NCBI GenBank assembly: GCA_941918925.1
Contig: OW799236.1
Location: forward strand, 78,990,713-79,054,712
Length of the DNA stretch: 64,000 nt
Source: Phyto melanocephala
Taxonomy: Eukaryota; Arthropoda; Insecta; Diptera; Rhinophoridae
Direction: 5' to 3'
The translations under genes were made by a program, and so were the position numbers. Shown piece after piece: positions 10,161 through 24,100 of this stretch. Position 1 is the first letter of the stretch; each line of letters opens with the position of its first letter. The notes under the pieces were generated by a model, which saw only the letters and a list, made by a program, of their open reading frames with translations, did not search any database and was not told the origin of the DNA.

Positions 10161-13100
10161 TTTTTTAAAGCTGACTTAAATGCGTTCACAGGGGACATTA
10201 TCTTTCGCATGGATTTGTTCTGAGATAATTTCATATTTAGTAACTCATAAGCCATGCTATTGACCTCCTATCCTTAATGGTGATATTTCATTCATTTTCA
10301 TTACTGAAATTGGATTAAGTGAAAGCTTTATGATCGTATTTGCCTAAATGAACTGTGCAAAGCATAACAGATGTATTTGTTTAGCATGGACATAAATAGA
10401 CATTTTGTTAGTATGTACAATAATATTTACTGATTACAGCTTTTTTAAATACTGACTAAAATTGCTTATGTATATGTTTATAAAAAATATTCAGTTGGGT
10501 CCTGAGTGATAATTTTGGAAAGGAAGCCTCAAGGCGAATCTAAAACTTAAAAAAACAAAATCCATTTGTTTGAAACACATGATCTCAGAAACCGTGAAAA
10601 ATATTTTAGTGAAATTCTTACCATTTTTCGAGTTTATTTATGATTTGTGTGGTTTGGATTACATGGTTGCTGTTGTACTCTAAATATATAAATTCTGTAC
10701 TTATAAACCAAAATGACCATATTTAAGACTGGGTAACTTTAGTGTCAAAAAAATCGCATGTTTTGAATTTTCTTGGCATAGCTTTAGTTGAATTTTTCAA
10801 TATACGAGATGTTTGCAAAAAAATAAATGACTATTGGATTCACGAATTTTTCTGTAAATTACTAGTCATTTTTCATTACATTTTTTTCAAGATATACATA
10901 TATAAGTATGTATGTTGCGTTTGGAGATGGTTACTCCAATATGTTATTTTATATCTAGTTATGTTAGGACCGAATATTTTGTGCGAGTTCAGCTAGTGTT
11001 TTATATTTTTTTCAGTCTAATTCAATAACCTAAAATACAATTTTTGTCTATCTGTCTGTCTGTCTTTCTGTATGTCTTCCTGAACACGATTGACTCAAAA
11101 AATAAGAGATTTATTTTCATAAAGTTAAGTGTAGAGGTACCTTGTTACCTGTGTTAATAAATAGCTTACTTTTAATTGCGAGATAATATCCTTATCCTAA
11201 CAAAAAAAAAGAAGAATAGCAAATGAAATGATACTTAAAATGGTATTAGAAACTTGGTAAAGAATAAATGCATATACGGACATGATAGAAGGATAAATAT
11301 AAAATAAATTGCAACGATATTAAAATGCTATTAATTTTTACTTACTTCGATAACAAAATTTATTTTAAAATGAATACAATACTAAAAAAATTTTTCTGGC
11401 CAGCAATGCGTAACGGGTTCAACTAATTGTTAATAATATTTTTTGTAATAGCAAGCAAATTCAGCTTGGGAATGGTAAAATAGTTTAAGTAATATTGATC
11501 ACTATAATAGAGACTTTGCTGTTGTCCTTTGAAATATTATCTCAGTATTTATTTTAGATTACTTTATTCTTGGCAATGAAGCTACAAACAAGAGCTAATT
11601 TCATCGAATTGCTTTAACGTTTACTGCTCATTAATCAACATTCATCAGAGTTTGTAACATTTCATCATCATTGCAATTGAACTTTTCTGTTCTTATTATC
11701 TTTGCCTGAATAGGTAAATATTATCAATCATAAGTAGGATGAAAAGAGGAGGTTTTGTTGAAAAATCTTGGACTTTAAATAACTTTCTGCTTATTGGAAT
11801 ATTTTGAAATGCCAGAAACTATGTAATCAGATAAGGTAAACAACTGTTGGTGTAATACGTAAAGTCTAATTTAAATATACGAATTACAGTAACGATGGCA
11901 AGAGCATCTGTTGTATCGACATTTAATCATTAACATATTCTTACTTTTATATTTTGAAATTGCTCCAGCATATCATTATTTTTTTACAAAAGCTGCGTTT
12001 CTGGAACCAACGAAAGTTTTAGTATGTTCAAAGTTAGTTTAAGCAAAATGTACCTGCAAAGATGCATAAAGCAGACCAACTGAAATCAGAGGATCAAACG
12101 CATATATGCGCTATAGGCGATAACGATGTGGTGGAACAGTAATGTTAACTTATTTTGTTTAATAACACTTTCTAAATGGTAATACAAAATAGATATAAAA
12201 GCGCTGGATTAAACTTCAAAATAGCTAAAATGGCTTTACTTTTTAACTACTATAAAAGCAACACAATAGCAGCCGTTTCGCAGCCAACTTCACTACCTTA
12301 GGCACTCTCAAAATCTAATGTTCCAATTGCAAAGTGTTGGCAGAAGCTATTTGATTTTGCTTCAAATAGTAATATAGATCTGGTTGTTAGTCAACTTTGC
12401 TATTTTACAGCTGTCTGTGGTTATATTTGTAAATACCAATAAGAAAGATTTTAGTAGCAGGATCTATAGCGGAAATAATCAAATTAATAGCTTAAATGCT
12501 AGTGATAACTGATATTTTTACAACTACGTTAAATCTTTATAACCTGTAAATTTAATACGCCTTAAATACCGAATGGTCTGAAATTTTACTTAGAGCCATA
12601 AAACAATTTATTAAAGAAAACGTGCATTAAGGAAAACAAATTTCTAATTTAGATAGTCCTTCATTACCTTGTCAAGCTGCTGTTACTTTAAAGTTGTCTT
12701 CTAAAAACGGCTGTTCTTCATCTTCATCTTCAACAGAAAGATAATTTCTAGGGTGTACTTAATTAGATAGTTTTAGTTGATCAGCTGATCGTCAGCTGTT
12801 CCTTTGAAGAAGTCAAAATATCATAAATTTTCTCTCTTCTCTTATAATTTTCTTATGCAGACCTTCATATAAAAAAATTTATTCTATCTGAACTGCAATC
12901 ACCTTGAATACTTACACCATGATCATTTTAAAAAAATATTAACTAAAATGTTTCAATAAAGTTTTGAATTTTTAATAAATTGTTCAACTAGTTTTTCTTT
13001 GTTATGTAGTTCTCCTTCCCTTCTCCTTAACTTGAAATTTCTTTCAATATCTATTATTGTTGGTGTATGAATTTTTAAACTGAGACAAATGTTATTTTTA

Positions 13101-13959
13101 AAAGATTAATGATTTTGAAAGACAAACTTCTCGCACTAAACTTTAACGCACCAAAGTCTTCTAGACTCAAAATCCACAAAAAAAGAAACAACATCTGTAT
13201 GTCTATGAACAAGGGGCCGGGTTACCGTTGCAAGTTGTCGTTTATATTACACCAACATCGTCACCGTTATGAACATATTAAATAGTGATGCTCACGTTTA
13301 ATTGCGTATTTTTTTTGAATAAAGTTTATAGAAAAAATATCTAAAAAAAATAAAGAAAAATGTAGTCATATACTGCATTTGATGCTGTGTAACGGGGGGA
13401 TACATGTCGTCATGCATCTTCTCGTAATTATGTGACCCTCGTAATGTGACTGCAACATGGCAAGTGTGTAGCAAAAATGTTGGAAAAAATCACAAAAGTC
13501 TAGCTGAAAGAGTGTTGTTGAGATAAATAATAAAAATGTGTTAAAAACAAAGATACTTTTATTAAGGTGTGGAAACAAATGAGGGAGTGAGCAATTTTAA
13601 TTGTTATGGGGAAAATAATTGATATTTTAAACTTTGAATGATAATTTTAGCATTCACCTCTAATCTCTAGAGAGAAAAAACACATTTTGTATGTTGTAAA
13701 GTTTTAAATCTAATTATTCTATATTATTCAATTTAGTTACCCCATTCACTATGTATCGTAGGAGGTGTATGTCGTCGGATTCTACAATAGTTGTAAACAT
13801 TTTGTTGATGGTTTTTCTATAAATACTTTGTATACTTTGGCATAAAGTTTTAATTTTTTCGTTTTAAGTCTTAACAAATAAAATTTAAAAATATGTAAAT
13901 CCCATGGTGACTTTTGGCGCATTTTGTTGTAAACATATTGAAGTTGTTTTTTTAATTAT
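10161..13959. other. AT-rich intergenic DNA upstream of kon
   Basis: No supported gene. A CTGTCTGTCTGTCTTTCTG run at about 11047-11075, followed by text like that at 17520-17640, marks a fragment of the same Helitron-like 5' region. From 11.2 to 13.9 kb the sequence looks mostly single-copy and could hold kon regulatory DNA or non-coding 5' exons, but I see no motif that proves it. Confidence 0.4.
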
Positions 13960-14350
13960 CCCAGCAAAGAAAGACATGCAAAATAAATAGTCAATGCATG
14001 GGTTCAACCCATTATGAATTGGTTCAATTTAGGTGAAACGTGCATGATCTCAAGATTAACATGTCATTAGAGAGCATGTGTTTTTATGAATATATGACAA
14101 AAATTCACTACATTCTAATAAGTGCAAAGAATACATGGTTATTTGATGAAAAAATCCATGTTTCATGAGTTCTTAATGTTTATTTACATGAATTGTTTAA
14201 GATTTTTCGCATGCAATTGCATGTATTTGGAAGACCATCAAATGAAAAATTATTTTGGATTTAAAAAAAGCATTCTTCATGCCTCCTCTTACGCTACTAA
14301 ATAAGAAGTCATGAATAATGTTATTCACATTGCACAATTTTTTTGCTGGG
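13960..14350. mobile_element. MITE with CCCAGCAAA termini
   Basis: Left end CCCAGCAAAGAAA and right end TTTTTTTGCTGGG form inverted termini of about 13 bp enclosing 391 bp. The interior has no coding character. Target duplication is not clear. Confidence 0.5.
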
Positions 14351-15098
14351 ATGTATATAAAATTGTTTTTACCAATACTCAGGCGTATTACGTGTTTTTG
14401 TTCTCTATAAGCAGACATATTTTAAAAGTCATAATAAAAGTAAATATTTTTGTTTCGTATAACTTCAGTAAAAATAACAGATTTTTATTTTAAATACATA
14501 AAGCAAATTTAACATAACGCTGGACAATTCTTAAATTATAATCGAATATTGTAAATACTTACAAAAATACATAAAAAATGATAAATAAATTTTAAACAAA
14601 AACGAGACAATAAATCAAGAAAATACATAATTGTACATAAAAAATAAATAAAAAACAAAACAAAAAGTTCCTAAAAGCAAATAAATCAAATATCAATAAA
14701 AGCAACAACAAATTAACAAAACAAAAAATTCTCCTGCAACTAAACAAGAAATTGGAAGACATTCACCGCCAAGATGTGTCTAGAATGTTGACATTTAACA
14801 GCTGGTGCACGATCGAGTATTAAATTTAAATGATGAGTTTTAATATTTTTCCCTAGTGTTGATGTTATTTTTGGTTGTGTCTTTCCCATTGTCATAAAAT
14901 CATCCATAATGGCGGATATCTATGTAAAAAGTGATGAAAGCTAAAGAAATATTTCTTTAAAAAAAAATACAAACACACCCTTAAGTTTCTTAGAGTGTAT
15001 TTCGAAGAGTCTCCGTCTTAAAAGGATTTCCTGAGCCCTGTATGTGTCTGACGTAGCAAATGATTTTTGTGTTTGATTGATTACAAGTAAATGGGAAA
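14351..15098. other. Immediate upstream flank of kon coding exon 1
   Basis: AT-rich, with an A-rich stretch 14560-14740. From about 14745 to 15098 base composition is more even. This part may contain the 5' leader. An acceptor-like CTGACGTAG at 15048-15056 could join an upstream non-coding exon. The transcription start was not identified. Confidence 0.35.
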
Positions 15099-15108
15099 AT
15101 GGCGCTAA
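15042..15108 (+). promoter_or_regulatory. kon: Cluster of short upstream ORFs at the kon start codon
   Basis: Three tiny ORFs precede or overlap the kon ATG at 15099: ATG at 15042 (4 codons, stop 15054-15056), ATG at 15060 (6 codons, stop TGA) and ATG at 15091 (5 codons, stop 15106-15108). The last overlaps the kon start in another frame. If these bases are in the mature 5' leader they would reduce initiation at 15099. The transcription start is unknown, so this is inference. Confidence 0.4.
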
Positions 15109-15177
15109 TACCACGAAATGTTGTATTTATTTTAATACTGGTGCTACAACTGAGTTGTCTGGGAGGTGGCATGAAAG
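15099..15177 (+). CDS. kon: kon coding exon 1: signal peptide
   Basis: Encodes residues 1-26: a start (MALIPRN), a hydrophobic core (VVFILILVLQL) and a small-residue cleavage region (SCLGGG). The start has AAA before ATGG, a good insect initiation context. It ends in phase 1 at AAAG|GTGAGT. The next acceptor that fits is at 33036, giving a joined Val codon. The exon is isolated from the rest by 17,858 bp, so it was recognised by its signal peptide and phase match rather than by length. Confidence 0.85.
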
Positions 15178-18100
15178 GTGAGTTTAAAAAAAGATTTATA
15201 AATACATAGATACATTTTAGTACATACTTAGTAAATAAATTTGCCTTGCCTGCATTCGTATGTTTTATAAAGTCTTATATTTTATTACAATAAATTGTTT
15301 TTCACATATTTTAATTAAGCATTAATGCCGATGAGAATAATTTTTCTTAAAATTCATTATTGTTGATTCAGCGCCTTGTTTCACACATTTCTATGCACTG
15401 TATTTCAATATACAATAAAAATAATATGATTATATACTGAAAACGTTTGTCAAATATTCCATCTGTATATATAACAAGTAAGAGCACTAAATATATTCGG
15501 CTGTGCCGAATCTTTTATACCCACCACCAATTTTGTGTACATTTAAAGCACAATATTTAATATTTTGTTAATCGCTATGGAATAATCTCTTTATAATAAA
15601 ATATGTATCACTTTCTTTGTATAGGGTGGTTAAATTTTAAGGGCCCATGTTTAAGGTGAACTACACCTAGTCTTTAAATTTATTTTCTGCATTTCACTTG
15701 ACATTTCTCAATCTCAAACTTACTCAATTTTATCCGTAGAAAGGTACGCAAATGAGCAACGCTTTAAAGTTATTCAGGTTTTTTATAAAAATGGGCGTTC
15801 AAATCAAAATGCATTTTGTGCACTTCGTAATTCCTTTGAACAACATAATCGTTCAAAATCGTCCACAATCGGGAGAATTGTAAAAAATATTTAAATTTCT
15901 GCAAAACAGGTCTGTATAAAATGTTAGAAAATCTGTGAATGCCTTCTTAGTTCGTTGAATGGGAACCACTGCTAATTTTTGCGATTAGTCCAAAATCTTT
16001 ATTAATAGAGAAATTATATGAATTTTAGGTAAAACGTTATATGGGAGGTGGGCGTAAAAGTGGGCGTGACACATTGATTTTCCGTTACAAAAAAGCGTCT
16101 CACCAAAAAGCAAAGTGTGCAAAATTTCAGAGTCGTACATCCAATTTTGTTGCTTTTATGACGTTTTTGTTTTTAAATACATTTTTTCGTACATTTTGAT
16201 CGATAACTCCTCTCCTAATGCATAGATATAGATTATTTTCGGGGAAAAATATTGTTTTTACTCAGGAAATATATATTCGAAGTTTCATGAGTCTACCTTA
16301 ATGCGTTTGGACATAATTCCATTTTATTCGATGTTTGAAGGACACGTTTTTTTCGACCTACTCTTGCTTTTTGAGCTATAACTCTCTTCCTAATATTCCG
16401 ATTTAGCCCATTTTCAATACCAAACAAACCTTGTTTATAAGAAAGATTCTGGCAAAATTTGAGCTCCCTAGCTTTTTCGGTGCGACCACTATCGTGCTTT
16501 CAACAGACGGACATACGGACAGACGGACGGACATAGCTAGATCGTCATCAAATCAAACCCTGATTCAGAATATATATACTTTATGGGGTCTAAAATCGAT
16601 ATTTCGATGTGTTACAAACGGAATGACAAAATGAATATACCCCCACCATTTTTTTGGTGGCGGGTATAAAAATCAATGTGTGTTTGTATGTGTATATGTT
16701 TGTATGTTTGTTTGTGCTTTATAGACGGTTAAACGGCTGGACCGATTTCCTTGAAATTTTCACAGAAGCTTTCTGTATGTCTGGAAGAAACTATAGACTA
16801 TAGTTTGGTTTGAAATTGTAAGTGGGCGGGGTGCGACGCCCTATTAAAGAATAAGTATTAAATATTATATATTACGAAAGTTAATGAAGATAGAGTCTTC
16901 AAATTAAGTACGGTAAACTTTGACATCCACACAAACATTTGGGTAAAAGATGGGCGGACTTTCAATAGTAGGCGTGGCCACATGAATTAAATACTTAATT
17001 TCGTATATTTGGAAAACGATATCGATTAGTGTACTAAAATTTTGCAAGAGGAACTTTGACACCCAAATAAACATTTCTGGAAAAAATGGGTACATTAGAA
17101 AAAATGGGCGTGGTAGCTCTCATAGCAATTGAAAACTAAAATTGGTATATACGAGAAGCGATAACAGTTAGAGTACCCAAATTTTGCGTGAGAAGCTTTG
17201 ACATCTATATGATTATTTTAATAAGAAATGGATGCTTTTGTAATAGTGGGCGTGGCACCTGTCATATGAATTAAATACAAAAATTCGTATATCTGGGAAG
17301 CGATAATAGTTAGAGTACCCAAATTTTGCACGAGAAGCTTTGACATCTATATCGTTATTTCGTAGTGCTGAATAAGAAATGGTTGATTTAGTAATAGTAG
17401 GCGTGGCACTTGCAAAATAAAGATATTTTTGAACTATAACATTTTTATTTCATTACGATTGTGGTAGCGAAGCACACCGGGTATTAGCTAGTTATATATA
17501 AAACTTTCTCTAAAACTTGTTTTTCTGTCTGTATGTCTGTCTGTCCTTCTGTCAGTTTTCCTTAACTCTTATGGATTAAAAAGTTTAAAGTGTAATTTGA
17601 CAAAATTAAATATGGAACTACCTTGGTTACGATATAATATCGCATTTTTAACAGAAAATTGAAAAATAGCCATTAAATTGATATAATTTGGTTGTTAAAA
17701 ATAAATCTAAATACGAACACTTTAGATAAAGGAATATATAAAATAAATTTCACTTTACCCAGCTAACGGACGAACAAATGGTTCGGTTCTTGCAATGGAA
17801 CATTTCCTTCTTGATTGTTAATTTTAATGCAGGAATCATAATTTCTTAGTGCTGACTATACATTCATATTCCAATACGAAATTCTGTAAATGTATACAAC
17901 TGTCATAACTTAACTCTACGATTCAGGCTGAGATTATGGCAATTGCGGAAGGCAATTAATGGATGAAGGAGACTAATAGCGAAGCTCTGATTCGTATCTT
18001 TATGGACAGCTAATCAGTTGCCAAAATCCAAATGAATAAAAGGGTTGAATATTGAACTGTCCTGCAATGCTAGAGCAAGATATACTCGCATGCAAATTGT

Positions 18101-21100
18101 GAACGCATAATATGGATACGAAGCTATAATCGGAAATGGGATAATTTTGGAATACAATAACTTTGAAAAATGTTAAGTCCTTTAAGGTTCCAAAATGAAC
18201 CTAAAGTTTGGGCGATGGAAGAACACGGCCGAAAAATGACAAAATACTGCAGTCGGTAAGGTATGGTCGGATTTGGGGTGACCCAAATCTTGATAAATCA
18301 AAGGAAACTCTGAAACCTATAAGACCAACCCTTTATAGACTAACAAGTGTTCTGGTGTTAGTGTTTGCATGGTGATTAACCTTTTTTATTGTTTATTTAT
18401 TTTTAATTTTAATGGCAAGGTTTTAAAACTATAGAGCCAGGGTATCTCACACAGGTTCAGTATCCATAAGTCGATCTATACCTTCATATAGGAAGTCGAA
18501 GCTGAACTCGAATATTCTTTTTTTTTTAAGTTTTGCAAAGGTTAATTGAGACTCCGGGTGACTGTACTTCAGTACAGTTAAACGACGCTTCGCAATTAAC
18601 TAATGCCAGAGTGAGACGCGAAATTCTCGAAGCCGGATAAAAAGGACGGCCTGATTGCCCTTAAGAGATAATAACAATGACGCGCGAGCTCTTGACCCGA
18701 CCAGAGCTGAATCACGACTGACGGTGATTAACCAAGATACCTACATAAACTTAAAAAAAAATCAAACACACTTAATTAATATGACAACTAGTTTCACATT
18801 TATCCCCAAGGCGAATTCATACAGGTGAAATTATCAGCCCAGCTGATGAGCAAACTTTTTGTCAAAGTTGGTTGAATTTGCCTTGACATAAAACATCCCC
18901 TCAAAAGTTTCTTTGTTGTATCAATTCACCGTTGCATATACCTATATGAATATGCCTTGGTTATCCCTATCGGAAGTTTTACACGTCTAAAAAATAACCT
19001 TTACTTATAAATTAAACTTTGACAATTTTTGTACCATTTTTAAAAATTTTTTTGTTATTTCCTTATAAACTTCTTATTTTCTGTAAAAACTAATTTTAGA
19101 CAATCAAGTACAGATTTATTAATTTTATTTACAAATTAAACGATTAAATACGAACGTTTAGTATTACTCATACATATGTATGAACTGGTATACGAATCTA
19201 TGCAGTCTACACAGGGAAAAATTAAAAAACAAAGCGTGTCAAACAATATTGCCTAAAAGCCGCCAAAAATAATATCTATTTAAAAATTATAAAAGAAAAT
19301 AGAAGAAAAAAAAAAACACCGGTTGAAAATAAAACACAAACAAAAACTCATTAAAAATTGGCAACAAATCTAATTTACAAAAAAAATAAGAGAAAAAATA
19401 TATATAATAAACAATTTTAATACATACATACATGTGTTTATGTATATGTACATACATACGTATGTATATACATATGTATCAACAAAAATCGCTTATTTTG
19501 CAAATACAAAAAAATAAATGTGATTAAAAAGTGAAAATAAACGCACGAGGTTCAATAGCTATTAGATGGGAAAAACAAATTTGTGAAAAAAAAATGGCGA
19601 AGAAAACTAAAAATCGGGAATGAATCATCTTCGTTTTGTGTGACACACTCTAAAACAAAATTTTCAACGCACACACGCTCTTTAAGAAAATGACGTCACG
19701 CACCGTAAGCGCGAAATTATTGAAAAAATATAAAAACGACCGACCGACCAAAACGACAATCAAACCAAAAAAAAAATGATTTTAAATGAAAAATTTAAAT
19801 TAATTTTGTGGTTGTGTTTACAATGGGCAGTCGTATAAAGGAGTAAAGTTTAGATTTAATATAGAAAACTGGTCTTGTGATATCATGAAACGAATTTCTT
19901 ATGAAAAATGAAAAATATACTATGCTATCAAACTGAAGAATTAAGAAATTAAAATCATTCTGCTCGAAATATATTCTATGGAAAAATGTACGAAAAAAAG
20001 AAAAAACTCTTTCAAATATTTCTTGCAACATTCAAAAATCTACACAGCCATTTCAGTGTTATCGTCGGCATGTGATCCGCAATGTTCTTGATGCACGTTA
20101 AATGTTGCAGGCAAATAAAATAAAATAAAACTGAAAATAGCAAAAAAACACAAACAAACAAAAAAATACAAAAAAAAAATCTATCATGACTAGAATGTGC
20201 TTTTACAAGTCAAATGTCAGGCGTGAAAAATGCGTTGAGTGTTTAGTTGCGCTGATGCATTTACTTTAATTTCGCACACTTTGTTTAACCAGCAGCAGCG
20301 GCAACAAAGGAAAATGTAATGCTACAGACGGACTGTACGATAAGTTTTCTGTTTTTTTTTTTTTTTTTGTTCCTCTTGTTATTGGTGTATGTGGTCTATG
20401 TGGCAGCTATTTAAAAAAATTATTCATGTCTTTTGGCTGTGTTGTTCTTTTGCTGTTTTTAAATATTTTTTAACACTTCCATTTTGGGATCTTTGTTCAG
20501 TGGAAAGCGGGAGTGTGCAACATTCGGCACGCAGTTTTACAGAATTTTTACGTTAGTAAAACAAAAGAAGTTTTTGCCAAAGTGGTTTTTTTTATTATTT
20601 ATAGAAATTTGTATTTACTATTGCAAATATTTATTTTCAACCATTTCGTTTACGTAATTAAAACTATGTTTTCGTCGAATAGAGAAAGTTTATATTATAT
20701 GATTTAGGCAATATCTACTTAAGTATAATAAACTTAAATTTTGTTCATCTAATCACAAATTGTACAACAAAAAAAACTTTGCGCTAGTCCAGTTTAGACG
20801 ATGCTAAATACTTAAGAGTGTAATTTAAGAGAGATAAATTAAGCATAAACTTCAGTAAACAGCAGGTATATTAATCAGTGCTGTCAACTTTGAAATTTCA
20901 AAAAGCAGGTAAACCCAGAAATAAGCGCGTGTTTTTAAAAAATTATAAACTTTATGTTACAAAAATATAATAAATATCTCCTCGCTTCTATAAATAGCAT
21001 AAGGCCTCAAATAAAGTTAAAAAAATTTAAATATTCTTTCACTTCACATTTGTCAATTTAATCACTATTTAAGAGCTTTTAGTTAACAACTGGAAATAAA

Positions 21101-24100
21101 ATTTAAGTTCGATTGCTATCGATAATCGGCTTATAAGCCCATAAATTGTTTTATTATTTATATCATCTGGTTACAAAACTCTTAATTATAAATTATGATG
21201 CTATCAATACGAACATTGATATCCATGAAAATTTATTTCATTAGGGTGTTAGTTGTTGCTCTGTAAAATTGTTGATTAAGAGCTTTTGCATATTATTCTT
21301 TACTATTATTTTCACTTAAATGGTTGCTCTGGCAGTTCTTTCTGGTTTTTCATATCAACTAACATTTTCTCCCAGATTGCTTTGTGTAATGATCTCAAAT
21401 GACGCATTAATCCGCTGGTGCTTCGGCTTTTGCATGAAATCTTTGCAAATAAACAGTACACAGCAGTCATCAGCCTTCTTTTCAAAAAAACTTCCATACT
21501 ATTGAACTTTCCATATAAAACAGTTTCGTTTCTATTAATATTAAAAAAGTTTATAAGCATTACCTCAAAAAGTATATCAAATTATTTGTAAAAATATTTT
21601 TAAACATAAAGTTAAAAAAAACCTCGACAAAAATATTTTTTTGAAAAAGAAATGTCACAATATAAACATCTGCTTTCGAATCGTAGCAACCTTTTCCATT
21701 TCCCGGGATCGTAAAAAATAATCCCGGGAAAACGGGAAGATTAAATAATTTAAATTCAAGTTCCCGTCCCGGGAATTCCTGGGAAAAAACCCTAGTTGTA
21801 TGTTGTTGTTGTGTGAAAAAAACGAGGTGGTCCTGATTTTTTCCTCATATATCATTTGCTTAATTACTGATTTTTCTTATTTTCAATACCGATCTGCTCC
21901 CGAATATTTCTGATATTTAAATACCTCACGCGGGTCCAAGCAAGTCGGGGGCTTCGAAAAGTTGATTTCAACACACGCGGAAATACAGACAGACTGAAAA
22001 TGGTTATTTAGTTATTTGAAGTTAAAAAGCTTTAATTGAGTATTTGGTGTCACCGAAAAAAAGAAAAGCTGTAAAAATATACAAACGCACCGATCCCTCA
22101 CTCATACATTTTCCGCGTCACAAATTTTAAAAAGCACTAAAAACAGTGCTAAAATCACCGAGTTGACAATGCTGATGTTAATAGAAGAAGACATAGACAG
22201 TGTTCTAGCATTTGTCAAACACAATGAATGCATGGCAGAGCAGCTTACAAGAGGACGGAGTATAAATTTAGCTATATTTTACCTAATATCATACATAACA
22301 ATTGCAAAACTTAAGTGTAAGTGTGTGTGTTTTTAATAAACCCTAAAAGAAACTCTACAATATTCCTTTCTTAAATTTTTATTATTTTATGTTTTCGAAT
22401 CAAGTCTACTTTCACCTTCATTTACTTTCAAGAAATGTTACCCACCTCAGTTAATCCATATTCATTACTTTATAATGTGTTTATTGCTAAATTTAAATAT
22501 GACTGAGTTGGAGCCTTTTGTAATTAATTTATTAATTTCTGTATGTTTGGCATAAATACAACACGCTCTTCTCACTTACACTTTTACCGCCCTTGCCTAC
22601 GGTAAAATTGAGGACATGAACGAGCATGTTTAATACCCACTTCAGTTATTTTGTTTATTTACTTTAATACACATTACAAGCAACTGACGCTAACAAAAAT
22701 CTTAAACCAGTGAACATTTTGGTATAAAAAATAGATTGTAAAATATTTCAAAAATATCAGGTGCAAGGTAGCAAGATACAAAACTTTTAAAAAATAATTC
22801 AAAATCAATTTTATCGCAATTTCATCATTAAATTCAAGGCATATTAACTCTTCAGGTAATTGCAGTTCGGAGAGAATTTTTCTGTTTATATTTTTTATAT
22901 TTATATTAAGTTTGAAATTTGAAATAAATGTGAGATAACAGAAAATTGTTTTTTATCAATAGACTTTGACAACTGAAATTTTAAAAAAGAAGAAAAAAAT
23001 AATCAGCTGACGAATCAAGACTACCTGATGAATATATGTGCCTTGGTTAAATTGTATACAATTTTCAAATAATATTGTTTATAAAAATATATTAATAAAT
23101 TGTACATAAATGCTAATAGCTTTTTTTAAGCTCTGTTGTTAGTATGGACCATTTTGGTAAATTTTTAGTCTTAGATTGCTTAAACCGTTAGCTCACATCG
23201 TATTTTTTCAATCTATTGATTTTTACTAAATTTCTAAAAATCTATTATGAAATGAAATACATAAATATGTATATAAAAATTAAAAGTTACAAATTTTAAG
23301 ACCATTTCGGTCCATATATATCTGTAGCTTTATTCATATAAAAAGGTATCAAAATAAAGGAATAAAACCTAAAATTTTGTCAGTACAGAATGAACAGATT
23401 ATTTTTCGTTGTCATTTGTGTGTAAATTTACTGCAATTGGTACACATACTATCACATTTGGCAGGTGCGTGTTTCACGTATTCTAGTATATGGGATTTTT
23501 CTAAAATCGCTAGAAGAAACAACACAGACAGAAAAATTTGGTTTTAATTCCAGTTAAAACCTCTACTTGAGCCAATCTTTGTAATTATCATGGTCACCTA
23601 AAATTTTGATCAATCAGTGCCCACAAAACTTTGATTTCATAGGACAATGCAGTGTATTTGTCTGTCTGAAAACACGCACAAGCACATGTTTGACATCGAT
23701 TTGTTATTCCTTTTGCCCTTTAGTAGTCAATTATTTTTTCGCCATCATTTTTGTCCTCTCGGAAAAAACATTGCCATAAAAAAAACTTTAATAAAAAATC
23801 TTTACATAACTTTTATTGACCTTTAATAGAAATAAGCTACAAGTTTTTTATCATTGTCGTCAATTTCTGTCATTTTTTGCATAACACTTATTGTAACAAG
23901 TATTTTTATTTTTGCGGCCAATATATGAAACCATTGTAGCAATTTTGTGTAAGTATAAAAGAAACTTTTGTGAAAATAGGCAATTTCAGAGGATTACATG
24001 TGATTCTTATTTAAAGTGTACCAACATTTGCATGTAAGTTTTATTTTAAACACCTTTTTTTCTTTTTCAATAAAATTATCAGCAGTTATATTTAAAATTT

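Noticed and set aside
22169..22336. 55-codon ORF (MLMLIEEDIDSV...) followed directly by AATAAA
   Set aside because: No signal peptide, no recognisable domain, ends in hydrophobic and Cys/Lys-rich low-quality text; AATAAA overlaps the stop. Not enough to call a gene.
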